A DNA stretch of 64,000 bases from an uncultured Bacteroidales bacterium (lineage in GTDB: Bacteria; Bacteroidota; Bacteroidia; Bacteroidales; F082): the NCBI GenBank assembly GCA_905233445.1, contig CAJOEP010000009.1:1-64000 (forward strand), read 5' to 3'. A model generated the notes under the pieces. The model was not told the origin of the DNA, did no database searches, and worked only from the letters and a program-made list of their open reading frames with translations. A program made the translations under genes and the position numbers. Shown here one piece after another: positions 53,455 to 61,710 of this stretch (position 1 is its first letter; each line of letters begins with the position of its first letter).

Positions 53455-54811
53455 CCTTAAAGAGTTGTCCAATCGTCGCCACCGGCACCACTTTGATTTT
53501 GTATTTGCTGGTGTCGAGGCCTTTCACGCTGTATTTTGAGACGAAAATCTTGTCGAAACCGAGTTTGTCGGCTTCTGCAATGCGAGCCTCCACCCTATTC
53601 ACAGCGCGAACCTCACCAGAAAGACCAACTTCCGCCGCGAAAGCGCACCTGCCATCAATAGCGACATCTTCACTCGACGACAGCACTGCGGCCATCACCG
53701 CAAGATCCATGGCGGGGTCATCGACACGGAGGCCGCCGGCAATGTTCAGAAACACGTCTTTTGCACCGAGACGGAAGCCTGCACGTTTCTCTAGAACCGC
53801 CAAAAGCATGTTCAGACGACGAATGTCGAAGCCTGTGCTTGACCTCTGGGGCGTGCCGTACGCCGCCGAACTCACCAAAGCCTGAGTCTCAACAAGCATC
53901 GGACGCAATCCCTCGACCATAGCTGCGATAGCGATGCCGCTGACAGATGTCTCACGCTGCGATAGCAATATTTCGCTGGGGTTTTTGACCTCTCTGAGGC
54001 CTTCGGCGTTCATCTCGAAGATGCCGAGTTCTGACGAGGAGCCGAAGCGGTTTTTCACTGTCCTCAGAATTCTGAAACCATAGTGGCGGTCGCCTTCAAA
54101 CTGAATCACTGTGTCAACGATATGTTCCAAAATCTTCGGTCCAGCAATGGTGCCGTCTTTGGTGATGTGACCGATCAAAAAAACCGGAATATGTAATGAT
54201 TTCGCTATCTTGTTCATCTCCGCCGCCGTCTCGCGAATCTGGCTTATGCTTCCTGCCGTTGCCTCCACTGAAGGAGATTCCAAGGTCTGAATCGAGTCGA
54301 TAATCATTATTTCAGGCATCACGTCTTTGACGTGTTTCAAGATGTTTTGAGTGTCAGTTTCATTGAGTATCAAACAGTTATCGTTTTTTATCCCAATCCT
54401 GTCGGCACGCATTTTGATTTGTTGCTGGCTCTCTTCACCAGAGACGTAAAGCACCTTTTTATTAATTCGCAGCGCCATTTGCAGCAGTAGCGTCGATTTT
54501 CCTATGCCCGGCTCGCCGCCGAGAAGCACCAGAGAACCTGGTACAAGACCGCCGCCAAGCACACGGTTCAGCTCTTCGTAACCTAAATCGATACGCTCCT
54601 CTTGTGCGCTTGTGACCTCTCGAATAGGAGTCGGCTTGCTTTTAAAATTTTGAATATCAACATCTTTTGAAACGGATTTGCTGTCTTTTCCTGTCACCAC
54701 CGTCTCTTCCACATAACTGTTCCATGCTCCGCATCCAGGGCAATGTCCGATCCATTTTGGGGACTCGTTGCCACATTCCTTGCAGAAAAATACCGTTTTA
54801 GTTTTGGCCAT
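53441..54811 (-). CDS. radA: DNA repair protein RadA
   Basis: A 456-residue RecA-like branch-migration factor. N-terminal zinc finger with four Cys (CKECGNESPKWIGHCPGCG), Walker A GGEPGIGKSTLL near 95, the RadA-specific KNRFG motif near 257, and the C-terminal Lon-like domain (DPAMDLAVMAAVLSS). The stop codon is formed by the family B repeat (TTCAGTTAATCAGTTG). Confidence 0.96.
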   Translation of the reverse strand: MAKTKTVFFCKECGNESPKWIGHCPGCGAWNSYVEETVVTGKDSKSVSKDVDIQNFKSKPTPIREVTSAQEERIDLGYEELNRVLGGGLVPGSLVLLGGEPGIGKSTLLLQMALRINKKVLYVSGEESQQQIKMRADRIGIKNDNCLILNETDTQNILKHVKDVMPEIMIIDSIQTLESPSVEATAGSISQIRETAAEMNKIAKSLHIPVFLIGHITKDGTIAGPKILEHIVDTVIQFEGDRHYGFRILRTVKNRFGSSSELGIFEMNAEGLREVKNPSEILLSQRETSVSGIAIAAMVEGLRPMLVETQALVSSAAYGTPQRSSTGFDIRRLNMLLAVLEKRAGFRLGAKDVFLNIAGGLRVDDPAMDLAVMAAVLSSSEDVAIDGRCAFAAEVGLSGEVRAVNRVEARIAEADKLGFDKIFVSKYSVKGLDTSKYKIKVVPVATIGQLFKELFS

Positions 54812-54825
54812 AATTTAAATTTTTG

Positions 54826-54833
54826 CAAAAATA
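54826..54833 (-). promoter_or_regulatory. Promoter -7 element, radA
   Basis: TATTTTTG on the minus strand, 14 bases before the ATG, implying a very short leader. Confidence 0.55.
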
Positions 54834-54843
54834 ATGTTTTTTG

Positions 54844-54863
54844 GGTCGCCTTCGGCTCAAAAT
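54844..54863 (+). repeat. Repeat family D, 20-mer
   Basis: Identical to 25188-25207, upstream of radA. Confidence 0.85.
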
Positions 54864-54907
54864 ATTAAAAAAATCTTACAAAATGGTCTTTCATACTATT
54901 TATCGTC

Positions 54908-54937
54908 ATTTCGAGCGGAAAGGAGTGAAGTCGAAAT
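54908..54937. repeat. Hairpin repeat ATTTCGA...TCGAAAT
   Basis: A 7-bp stem (54908-54914 with 54931-54937) around GCGGAAAGGAGTGAAG. It resembles a diverged relative of repeat family A (CATTTCGAGCG). Confidence 0.5.
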
Positions 54938-55025
54938 AACTTTGGTGATTAAATATCGTTAAAAAAGAGGATGAAAAACGAAAAAATCATTATTAATGAT
55001 GATGTTTCGGTATTTTTTAATGCTA

Positions 55026-55033
55026 TAATTTTG
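55026..55033 (+). promoter_or_regulatory. Promoter -7 element, metal permease
   Basis: TAATTTTG, 22 bases before the ATG. Confidence 0.6.
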
Positions 55034-55055
55034 CAGTGTAAAAAATGATTTTGTT

Positions 55056-56111
55056 ATGCATGAAATTTTGAATCTGATAAATGAAATGTCGCCGTATCTG
55101 CTGTTGGGATTCGGCGTGGCGGGCTTGCTGCACGCTTTCGTGCCAACGCAGGTATATCACCGCTATCTTTCGAAAAACGATTTCCGCTCGGTGCTATGGG
55201 CTGCAATGATAGGCGTGCCACTGCCGTTATGTTCGTGCGGCGTCATCCCGACAGCGATGTCGTTGCGCAAAGAAGGCGCATCGAAAGGAGCCACGACCTC
55301 GTTTTTGATTGCAACACCTCAAACTGGCGTTGACTCTATTCTGGCGACAGCATCGCTGCTCGGAATACCTTTCGCGATAATTCGACCGATTGCGGCTTTG
55401 ATTACTGCGCTTTTCGGCGGACAATTAGTTAACATTGCAACACGCAATGAGAATTCTGATAGCTCAGAAATTGCAGTAAAAGCTAACGATGAGCGCCCGA
55501 AAGGCTTTTGGAACAAACTCAAAGAGGCTTTTGAATATGGTTTCATCGAGATGATGCAGGACATCGGTAAGTGGCTGATGATTGGTCTGGTGGTAGCCGG
55601 ACTTATCACTGTGTTTGTGCCAGACGATTTCTTCTTCTATTTCAGCGACAAACCGCTTTTGACCATGCTGATGGTGCTTGCCGTGTCGGTGCCGATGTAT
55701 GTGTGCGCCACCGGCTCCATCCCGATTGCCGCCGCGTTGATGCTCAAAGGCTTGTCGCCAGGTGCCGCTTTGGTGCTCCTGATGGCGGGACCAGCATGTA
55801 ACATGGCCTCCATCATGGTGATTGGCAAGGTTTTGGAGAAGAAAACGATGTGGGTTTATTTGTTCTCGATTATCCTTGGTGCGATAACTTTCGGACTTTT
55901 AATCGACCTCGTGTTGCCTACTGAATGGTTCACATCAAGCATTATTCAAGAAAAAATATGCAGCCATGAAGACTCGTCAATCTTCAACGTGATTTGCAGT
56001 CTGATTTTGGGAGCCTTGCTAATTTTCGCGTTTTTCTCAAAACACAAGCATTGTTCGTGTGAAAATGACCATTGCTCATGTCACGGTCATCATTCACACG
56101 ATTGTCATTGA
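55056..56111 (+). CDS. Permease of SO_0444/DUF318 family, likely Cu/Zn efflux
   Basis: A 351-residue inner-membrane protein with about eight hydrophobic segments. The first half carries PLPLCSCGVIPTAMSLRKEG and the second the related VCATGSIPIAAALMLKGLSPG repeat halves typical of this permease family. The C-terminus is a Cys/His-rich tail (HKHCSCENDHCSCHGHHSHD) that should bind metal. Relatives named SO_0444 export copper/zinc, others (ArsP) organoarsenicals; the metal tail favours metal efflux. It has its own promoter. Confidence 0.87.
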   Translation: MHEILNLINEMSPYLLLGFGVAGLLHAFVPTQVYHRYLSKNDFRSVLWAAMIGVPLPLCSCGVIPTAMSLRKEGASKGATTSFLIATPQTGVDSILATASLLGIPFAIIRPIAALITALFGGQLVNIATRNENSDSSEIAVKANDERPKGFWNKLKEAFEYGFIEMMQDIGKWLMIGLVVAGLITVFVPDDFFFYFSDKPLLTMLMVLAVSVPMYVCATGSIPIAAALMLKGLSPGAALVLLMAGPACNMASIMVIGKVLEKKTMWVYLFSIILGAITFGLLIDLVLPTEWFTSSIIQEKICSHEDSSIFNVICSLILGALLIFAFFSKHKHCSCENDHCSCHGHHSHDCH

Positions 56112-56117
56112 TAGTCT

Positions 56118-56948
56118 TTATCTTACAACTTTAGTGAAAACTGGAGCTTCGCCATTTACAACGGTGACGTAAACCTTCATTTTGCCCGCCGGAGGCATAT
56201 CCGGTTTCGGGTCACGAGGCTGGTCGGCGGCAACGAAAAGATATTCTGTACCGTTAGGAATTGCTCGTGATGCCACCATTTCGGCCCTAGCATTCTTCAT
56301 CATAGGATAATCGCCGACTGCAGCATCAAAAATAGCCGCATCCTCTGTTGTGACATCTTTGATTTCTGTAAAATCACCCAACCGTACATATTCGCCTTGT
56401 ATGAATCCGTTTGCCTTCAAAAACTGGTCGATTTCCTGTGGAACGGCATCCAGACGTGCAGCGCGAACGCCATATCCTTCAAGGATAACAGCATTGGGCT
56501 GTGCTTTACTCAAATCTTTGAGGCTGCTCTCGAGACCGCCGCTTCCGAAAGTGCAGAACGGCACTATCTTCTTTCCGCTGAGGTCGGTGTTTTTCAAGAA
56601 CGTGATGACTGGCGGAGCGTAGGTGCCAAACCAAACCGGATAGCCTATGAAAATCACATCATATTTCGAAATATCCGACTTAACAGGTTGAATATCAGGG
56701 ATTATACCTTCGTTGCGCTCTTTCATGCAACGCTCGATAGTTTGCCTAAAATCGCCGTCGTATGGATTCACCGCCTCGATACGCTCAACATCGGCATTGA
56801 GCCGTTTGGCAATCTCATCGGCCACCAACTTGGTGTTGTCGGTTTGTGAATAGTAAAGAACCAGCGCCTTTTGTGCATTTTTAGGTCCGCATGAAACAAG
56901 AGTCATAATCATAGCTGCAAAAATTGTAAAAAGTTTAAGTTTTTTCAT
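56118..56948 (-). CDS. Flavodoxin-domain lipoprotein
   Basis: A 276-residue lipoprotein (lipobox LVSC near residue 19) with a flavodoxin fold: FMN phosphate loop YYSQTDNTKLVAD near 33, IFIGYPVWFGTYAPPV near 100, and FCTFGSGGLESSLKDL near 130. The last 60 residues extend past the usual flavodoxin. It may act as an electron carrier or reductase on the periplasmic side. The frame is open upstream to 57308, through the promoter and start of the divergent gene, so the ATG at 56948 is preferred. It converges on the permease with a 6-base gap. Confidence 0.88.
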   Translation of the reverse strand: MKKLKLFTIFAAMIMTLVSCGPKNAQKALVLYYSQTDNTKLVADEIAKRLNADVERIEAVNPYDGDFRQTIERCMKERNEGIIPDIQPVKSDISKYDVIFIGYPVWFGTYAPPVITFLKNTDLSGKKIVPFCTFGSGGLESSLKDLSKAQPNAVILEGYGVRAARLDAVPQEIDQFLKANGFIQGEYVRLGDFTEIKDVTTEDAAIFDAAVGDYPMMKNARAEMVASRAIPNGTEYLFVAADQPRDPKPDMPPAGKMKVYVTVVNGEAPVFTKVVR

Positions 56949-57014
56949 ATTTAAATGATTTGAAATTCGAGTTGCAAAGTTCAGATTTTTTTTCGAAAAA
57001 TGCAATATTTTTTG

Positions 57015-57022
57015 TAATTTTG
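57015..57022 (+). promoter_or_regulatory. Promoter -7 element, SDR gene
   Basis: TAATTTTG, 29 bases before the ATG at 57052. Confidence 0.6.
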
Positions 57023-57051
57023 CGGTCAGAAAATAGAATAATTTATTGAAT

Positions 57052-57807
57052 ATGAACAAGATAGTGTTGATAACTGGCGCAACGAGCGGTATCGGACTCG
57101 GATGTGCGCGCAAATTCGCCGCTAATGGCGATAAACTTATTCTGACAGGCCGCAATGAGCAGCGTTTGGAAGAGATTCGCAAAGAACTTGAAGTCAATGG
57201 AACAAAGGTCTTGACTCTGGTTTTTGACGTTCGTGACCGCGAAAAAGCCACCGAATGCATCAAAAATCTGCCTGAAGAATGGAAAAATATCGATGTTTTG
57301 GTGAACAATGCAGGTCTGGCACTCGGCCTTGAGCCTGAATATCAAGGCGATTTCGAGGACTGGGAGACGATGATCGATACCAATATCAAAGGTTTACTAA
57401 CAATGACGCGCCTTGTGGTTCCTGGCATGATGGAGCGCAACCGCGGACATATCATCAACATTGGTTCGGTGGCTGGCGATGCCGCTTATGCCAACGGAAA
57501 CGTTTATTGCGCCACAAAATCGGCGGTTAAGACTTTGAGTGACGGTCTGCGTCTCGACGTGGCCGACAGCAACATACGTGTGACGAATCTCAAGCCGGGA
57601 CTGGTGGAGACGAACTTCAGCAACGTGCGTTTCCATGGTGACACCGAACGCGCAGCCAAGGTTTACAAAGGCATCGACCCGCTCACAGGCAACGATATCG
57701 CCGACGTGGCAGTTTATGCCGCCAACGCTCCTGAACACGTGCAGATTGCCGAGGTGTTGATCCTCGCCACTTATCAAGGCAGCGGAAGCGTTATCGTGAG
57801 GAAGTAA
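57052..57807 (+). CDS. Short-chain dehydrogenase, YdfG-like
   Basis: A 251-residue NADP-dependent oxidoreductase. Cofactor motif TGATSGIGLG near residue 7, NNAG near 86, catalytic Ser in INIGSVAGDAAY and YCATKSAVK (Tyr/Lys) near 150, followed by LKPGLVETNFSNVRF. The closest known type oxidises L-allo-threonine, serine or 3-hydroxy acids (E. coli YdfG). The ATG at 57052 is preferred to a TTG two codons upstream. The gene overlaps the convergent radical SAM gene by 17 bases. Confidence 0.91.
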   Translation: MNKIVLITGATSGIGLGCARKFAANGDKLILTGRNEQRLEEIRKELEVNGTKVLTLVFDVRDREKATECIKNLPEEWKNIDVLVNNAGLALGLEPEYQGDFEDWETMIDTNIKGLLTMTRLVVPGMMERNRGHIINIGSVAGDAAYANGNVYCATKSAVKTLSDGLRLDVADSNIRVTNLKPGLVETNFSNVRFHGDTERAAKVYKGIDPLTGNDIADVAVYAANAPEHVQIAEVLILATYQGSGSVIVRK

Positions 57808-58882
57808 TCTTATGATACTGACAGACTTGTAGCTTGCCTTCGCCGTCGCGGAGGTGCATGCCGTTGCCGAGGCAATAGCGCCACATCTTACAGTCGGCGC
57901 ACTGGTCTGTTTTCATCCACTGGCGGTCGCGATATTTATCGAATTTGTTTTGCCAGACGTCCCAGAAACTGTCTTTGTAGATGTTTCCCTGGTGATAGTC
58001 GCTGCGGATGCTGAGGCAACCTGAAATGGAGCCATCAGCAAGTATTGATGCTATATTGATACCTGCGCTGCATGAGTAGTAATGGTTGCGCACCTCGCCT
58101 TCATAACGTCCGAGGAAGCCGTCGCAACCGTAGTCGGCACGGATTTTGCCTTCGAGACGGGTTTGTTTGATAAACTCAAGCATTTCAATAAATTGACTGT
58201 CAGTGAGTTGTAAATCTGGCTCGTTGGCAGCGCGACCAAATGGGAAAACGGTGAACAGGCGCCACCTCTTAATTCCTAGAGATACTAGATAATCCTTAAA
58301 CTCAGGTAGATATTTTATTGTTCTTTGATTGACGCAGGTTATTACATCCCAGGTCAATGTATGATGCTGTTTCATCGCATCTACCGCAACAAGTACATTC
58401 TTGTAACTCAACGAGTTACCGCGCATCCAGTTATGGTCTTCTTCAAATCCGTCGAAGCTCACGGCGATGGATTTGAGGCCGTTTTCGACAAATTCGTTGA
58501 GTTTTTCGTGTGTGAGCAGCATTCCGTTGGTCACCATACCCCAGACGTAGCCGCGTTTCGAGATTTCGCTGCCGCAAAAGGCGAGATCACGGCGCATCAT
58601 TGGTTCGCCACCGGTGGTGATGACCATCACGTTTGACGGAGCTTCGTGGAGTTTTATCTCATCCAAAACTCTAAGGAAATCGTCTAAAGGCATGTCGTTT
58701 TGCTCGGAAAGCATACGGCAGTCGCTGCCACAATGGCGGCAGTTGAGGTTGCATCGCAGGGTGCATTCCCAAAAAAGTTGGTGCAGTTCGTGTTCCTCAG
58801 TGCGCTGAAGGAGGTTCACGCGGTTAAGCTCGAGCCTTATTCTTTTGTTAAAGCCAAGTCTGTCATTTTTTCTTTGACTCAT
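57791..58882 (-). CDS. Radical SAM/SPASM enzyme of the rSAM/lipoprotein system
   Basis: A 363-residue radical SAM protein. The [4Fe-4S]-SAM motif CNLNCRHC near residue 46 is preceded by a further Cys (CTLRC). TTGGEPMMRRDL near 88 fits the GGE SAM-binding motif. The C-terminal SPASM part has CSAGINIASILADGSISGC near 275 and CADCKMWRYCLGN near 330, ligands for auxiliary clusters. SPASM enzymes modify peptides. The gene overlaps the upstream lipoprotein gene by 20 bases, and this pair matches, as I recall it, the Bacteroidota family described as radical SAM enzyme of an rSAM/lipoprotein system, whose chemistry is unknown. Confidence 0.88.
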   Translation of the reverse strand: MSQRKNDRLGFNKRIRLELNRVNLLQRTEEHELHQLFWECTLRCNLNCRHCGSDCRMLSEQNDMPLDDFLRVLDEIKLHEAPSNVMVITTGGEPMMRRDLAFCGSEISKRGYVWGMVTNGMLLTHEKLNEFVENGLKSIAVSFDGFEEDHNWMRGNSLSYKNVLVAVDAMKQHHTLTWDVITCVNQRTIKYLPEFKDYLVSLGIKRWRLFTVFPFGRAANEPDLQLTDSQFIEMLEFIKQTRLEGKIRADYGCDGFLGRYEGEVRNHYYSCSAGINIASILADGSISGCLSIRSDYHQGNIYKDSFWDVWQNKFDKYRDRQWMKTDQCADCKMWRYCLGNGMHLRDGEGKLQVCQYHKITSSR

Positions 58883-59138
58883 CGGCTTCCAAACGAGAGT
58901 TTATTTCTTTTAGTTGGTTGCGCAAACGCTGTGTTTCCTCGCCATATTCCTTTATTATTTCAGGTGAGCCGTAAACACATGAGCCTTCGCGGCTTTGGAT
59001 GATTGACTGAATGGAATCGCGTTCTTTGATTAACTGAGCTCTCTCCGTTTTTGTCAAACCTTTTTGTGAAGCACAAGCACCCAAAAAAGCCAGTCCCGAA
59101 AGGATTGCAACCCAAATTGTACGACCAAATTTCTTCAT
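58863..59138 (-). CDS. Small lipoprotein, predicted substrate of the radical SAM enzyme
   Basis: A 91-residue lipoprotein (signal MKKFGRTIWVAILSGLAFLG then C22). The mature part is two charged helices (GLTKTERAQLIKERDSIQSI and EETQRLRNQLKEINSRLEAD) around a central uncharged motif REGSCVYGSPEI. That motif, with its single Cys and Tyr, is the obvious candidate site for modification. It is the first gene of the pair with its own promoter. Its function is unknown; substrate status is inferred from coupling and known family pairing. Confidence 0.82.
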   Translation of the reverse strand: MKKFGRTIWVAILSGLAFLGACASQKGLTKTERAQLIKERDSIQSIIQSREGSCVYGSPEIIKEYGEETQRLRNQLKEINSRLEADESKKK

Positions 59139-59157
59139 AATTAAACGTTTAACGTTG

Positions 59158-59165
59158 CAAAGATA
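59158..59165 (-). promoter_or_regulatory. Promoter -7 element, lipoprotein/rSAM pair
   Basis: TATCTTTG on the minus strand, 19 bases before the lipoprotein ATG. Confidence 0.6.
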
Positions 59166-59212
59166 TATTTTTTTTCAATTACTTTAATGGTTGATGTCAA
59201 ATTATTATTTGA

Positions 59213-61432
59213 TTATCTGTATCTCTTTTCCAATTCTTCCCTGTATTTCTGTGCTATTTCGAATGCCAGAGCCACACCGTTGTTTGTTGGTTCCGCACTG
59301 AATGTGCCAAGGCGTTCGCGCCACCATTGGCCTTCGTATTTGCAAATGCGGTTGTGGTATGCAACTTCATCAAAATCAACACCTTGAGCAATGGCTGCAT
59401 CCATGTCTTTGAAGAACTCTTTCCAGCGGTAAGCGTAGTATGTAGCGGTGAGTCCCGCCCATGCGCGGCTGGCGTATTCGTTCAACAAAGCGTCTTCCTC
59501 GCCCCAAGTGGTGATGATATTACGTGCATTGCTTTCGAAATAATCCTTCTCTTCGTCAGTGTTTCCTATCGCTCTCGCGTCTTTTATCCATTTTCCGACA
59601 AGGAACGCGTTTTCCGAGGCAAGAATGGCTTCAGTGTCGTCAAGAATCGAAACCATGGTCTTTTCAAGCTGATGCATCGTCTCGAAATCGTTGTCTTTAT
59701 AGGCATTTATGTAATCGATGTATAAATCGCTGAAGTAGTTTCCTAAAAGCTGGCGAGTGATGTTGACAATATCGAAATGGCGAGTGCGAGTGTCGCAATC
59801 TGATGCTAACAAATTATCTAAAACATCTAGAAGAACTATATTACTGTATTTATATGTCGGCGCGATGTAATATTGCCTGTAATCCTTGATGTTTCCGGTT
59901 GTAGGGCGTTGGTTGATTCGCACACACTGGCCTGGTGACGACACCTTATTATAAATGCTGTCGGCAAGAAGTCGCCAAGCTTCACGCATATGTTCGTCGA
60001 ACTTTCCGGCACGCTGGTCGGCAAGACACTCAACCCAGGCTTTAATATCTTTTGTGAGCGGGTTGTCCCACGCCTTTTCGAACACATATTCGTACATGAA
60101 CGGATTGCAGTCGAAGCCTTCCAAAGTCGAGCCGATGCCGACAAAGTTGTCACCGCCAGCCTCAAAAGCATGCTCGATGCGTTCGTTTACGATATTGAGA
60201 TTGCCTGCCAGCATTGAGTTTCCGCCGAAGTTACCAAGGTAACACCAGATGTAAGGCACGCCGTAGTAAGCGTTGGTGCGCTCCCAAACAGGCTGACGCT
60301 CGCAGTAGTAGTCAAGCATTATGTGGCGGTCTTTTGGCATTGAAGTGATATAAGCCTCGATGCGGTTATCAACTTCCCAATATTGGCGCTCGTTCCAGAA
60401 GAGCCAAGCCATCTCGAGCCATTTTGCATCAGGGTCGGCTGCCTCGAGCGATTCATAAACCTGACGGCTCACGCGTGCGAGATATTCAGGCTCCCAGCTT
60501 GGTGGAATAAGCTCATTGAAAATATCGATGCCATAGATATGGTCGGTGCCATAAAACTCTGTCTGTTTTGCAATGAATTTTTTCTGAATCTCTGTGTAAA
60601 GCGGGTCGAGCGGGTCGAGGAACTTGCACCAGCAGGTGCTGTCAAAGCCTGCCCAGTCGCCAAGCGACGCCAGCGGTGCGTCAGGATATATACGTGTGAT
60701 ACATGGTGGCACATGACCAGCAAAACCTGGCAAAACAGGCTTCATGTTGAGTTCGCGTTCACGAGCCACAATCTGTTTCTGCAACGCTTTTTGATTCTCA
60801 AGCCATACTTTTGGAAGCGGTCCACCCCAGCGGTCGATGTTCTGCATTCGGTGCCAAGGAAGATGTGCAGGACCAGTGAAATAGCTTCTGATTTCCTCAT
60901 CTGTCAAACCGAAATCACGCCACACCTCATACCACACCGACTCCTGTCCTGTGATTGCCAAAGGCAGATTTATTCCGTTGAGCGCCATCCAGTCGATGAA
61001 ATGCTCCCATTGCGACCAGCCCCACCATGGCATGGTGTAGCCGAAAGTGCAGTAATTCAGGAAGAAACGGTCAGGAACACGGGCGTTCAAGCGCACTTTT
61101 TCTGGAATTCGAGGCATTTTTGAAGGAATTTCAAGCTTTTCTGTCTCAAACCATGAATATTGAGACTTGCAATAATATTTAAGGTAATGGTTGAGTCCCA
61201 CTGCCATGCTGTTGGCGTTGTTGCCCCGAATCACCAAATTACCTCCAATTGTCTCTATTTCAAAACAATCCATTGTATCGCAAAGTCGTTCAAGCACAAT
61301 ATGTTTCGAATATTCCGGAACTACACGCTCAACTAATCCGCGCATAGCGACACATTCCGAATCGGTTTCTTTTTTCCCACAGGAAACACAAAGTAAAATG
61401 CTTGCAAAAGCAACGAGATACAGTTTTTTCAT
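59213..61432 (-). CDS. Alpha-N-acetylglucosaminidase, GH89 lipoprotein
   Basis: A 739-residue glycoside hydrolase that removes terminal alpha-linked GlcNAc, for instance from mucin glycans or heparan sulfate fragments. It has a lipoprotein signal (LLCVSCGKK, Cys near 19), an N-terminal domain (to about 110), the catalytic barrel with family marks FLNYCTFGYTMPWWGWSQW, NGINLPLAITGQESVWYEVW, and GIDIFNELIPPSW near 305, and a C-terminal helical domain. It has its own promoter. The cell location suggests use of host glycans. Confidence 0.94.
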   Translation of the reverse strand: MKKLYLVAFASILLCVSCGKKETDSECVAMRGLVERVVPEYSKHIVLERLCDTMDCFEIETIGGNLVIRGNNANSMAVGLNHYLKYYCKSQYSWFETEKLEIPSKMPRIPEKVRLNARVPDRFFLNYCTFGYTMPWWGWSQWEHFIDWMALNGINLPLAITGQESVWYEVWRDFGLTDEEIRSYFTGPAHLPWHRMQNIDRWGGPLPKVWLENQKALQKQIVARERELNMKPVLPGFAGHVPPCITRIYPDAPLASLGDWAGFDSTCWCKFLDPLDPLYTEIQKKFIAKQTEFYGTDHIYGIDIFNELIPPSWEPEYLARVSRQVYESLEAADPDAKWLEMAWLFWNERQYWEVDNRIEAYITSMPKDRHIMLDYYCERQPVWERTNAYYGVPYIWCYLGNFGGNSMLAGNLNIVNERIEHAFEAGGDNFVGIGSTLEGFDCNPFMYEYVFEKAWDNPLTKDIKAWVECLADQRAGKFDEHMREAWRLLADSIYNKVSSPGQCVRINQRPTTGNIKDYRQYYIAPTYKYSNIVLLDVLDNLLASDCDTRTRHFDIVNITRQLLGNYFSDLYIDYINAYKDNDFETMHQLEKTMVSILDDTEAILASENAFLVGKWIKDARAIGNTDEEKDYFESNARNIITTWGEEDALLNEYASRAWAGLTATYYAYRWKEFFKDMDAAIAQGVDFDEVAYHNRICKYEGQWWRERLGTFSAEPTNNGVALAFEIAQKYREELEKRYR

Positions 61433-61451
61433 TTTTTCAAATTTATTTCTG

Positions 61452-61459
61452 CAAAGATA
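61452..61459 (-). promoter_or_regulatory. Promoter -7 element, GH89 gene
   Basis: TATCTTTG on the minus strand, 19 bases before the ATG. Confidence 0.6.
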
Positions 61460-61567
61460 GTAAAAAAAATTTAAATATGTGCAAAAAAGCAGGCCTTTGA
61501 AGCGAATGCTTCCAGACTGCTGTTTGCATATATTTAAATTTTCTTTTCACGAATCAATTAAATTTGT

Positions 61568-61575
61568 ATTTTTGC
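61568..61575 (+). promoter_or_regulatory. Promoter -7 element, TPP riboswitch transcript
   Basis: TATTTTTG ending 9 bases before the riboswitch P1 helix, so transcription should start at the aptamer. Confidence 0.7.
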
Positions 61576-61583
61576 AGCCGAAA

Positions 61584-61659
61584 TTCAAGGGGTGCTCCTT
61601 AGAGGGCTGAGATGATACCCTAAAACCTGATCCGGGTAATGCCGGCGTAGGGATGGATA
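61584..61659 (+). promoter_or_regulatory. TPP (thiamin pyrophosphate) riboswitch aptamer
   Basis: The conserved elements are all present: GGGGTGCTCC, the pyrimidine-sensing CTGAGATGATACCC, and ACCTGATCCGGGTAATGCC with GGCGTAGGGA. P1 is formed by ATTCA (61584-61588) and TGGAT (61655-61659). Downstream CCCCTT (61672-61677) can pair with AAGGGG (61588-61593), a plausible expression platform. Confidence 0.95.
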
Positions 61660-61710
61660 TTACCGATTTTCCCCTTCACATTTATTAACAAATTAACAAA
61701 AAGTTCAGTA

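Noticed and set aside
56949-57308. Extension of the flavodoxin frame to 57308
   Set aside because: It runs through the promoter and coding start of the divergent SDR gene; the lipoprotein signal begins at 56948.
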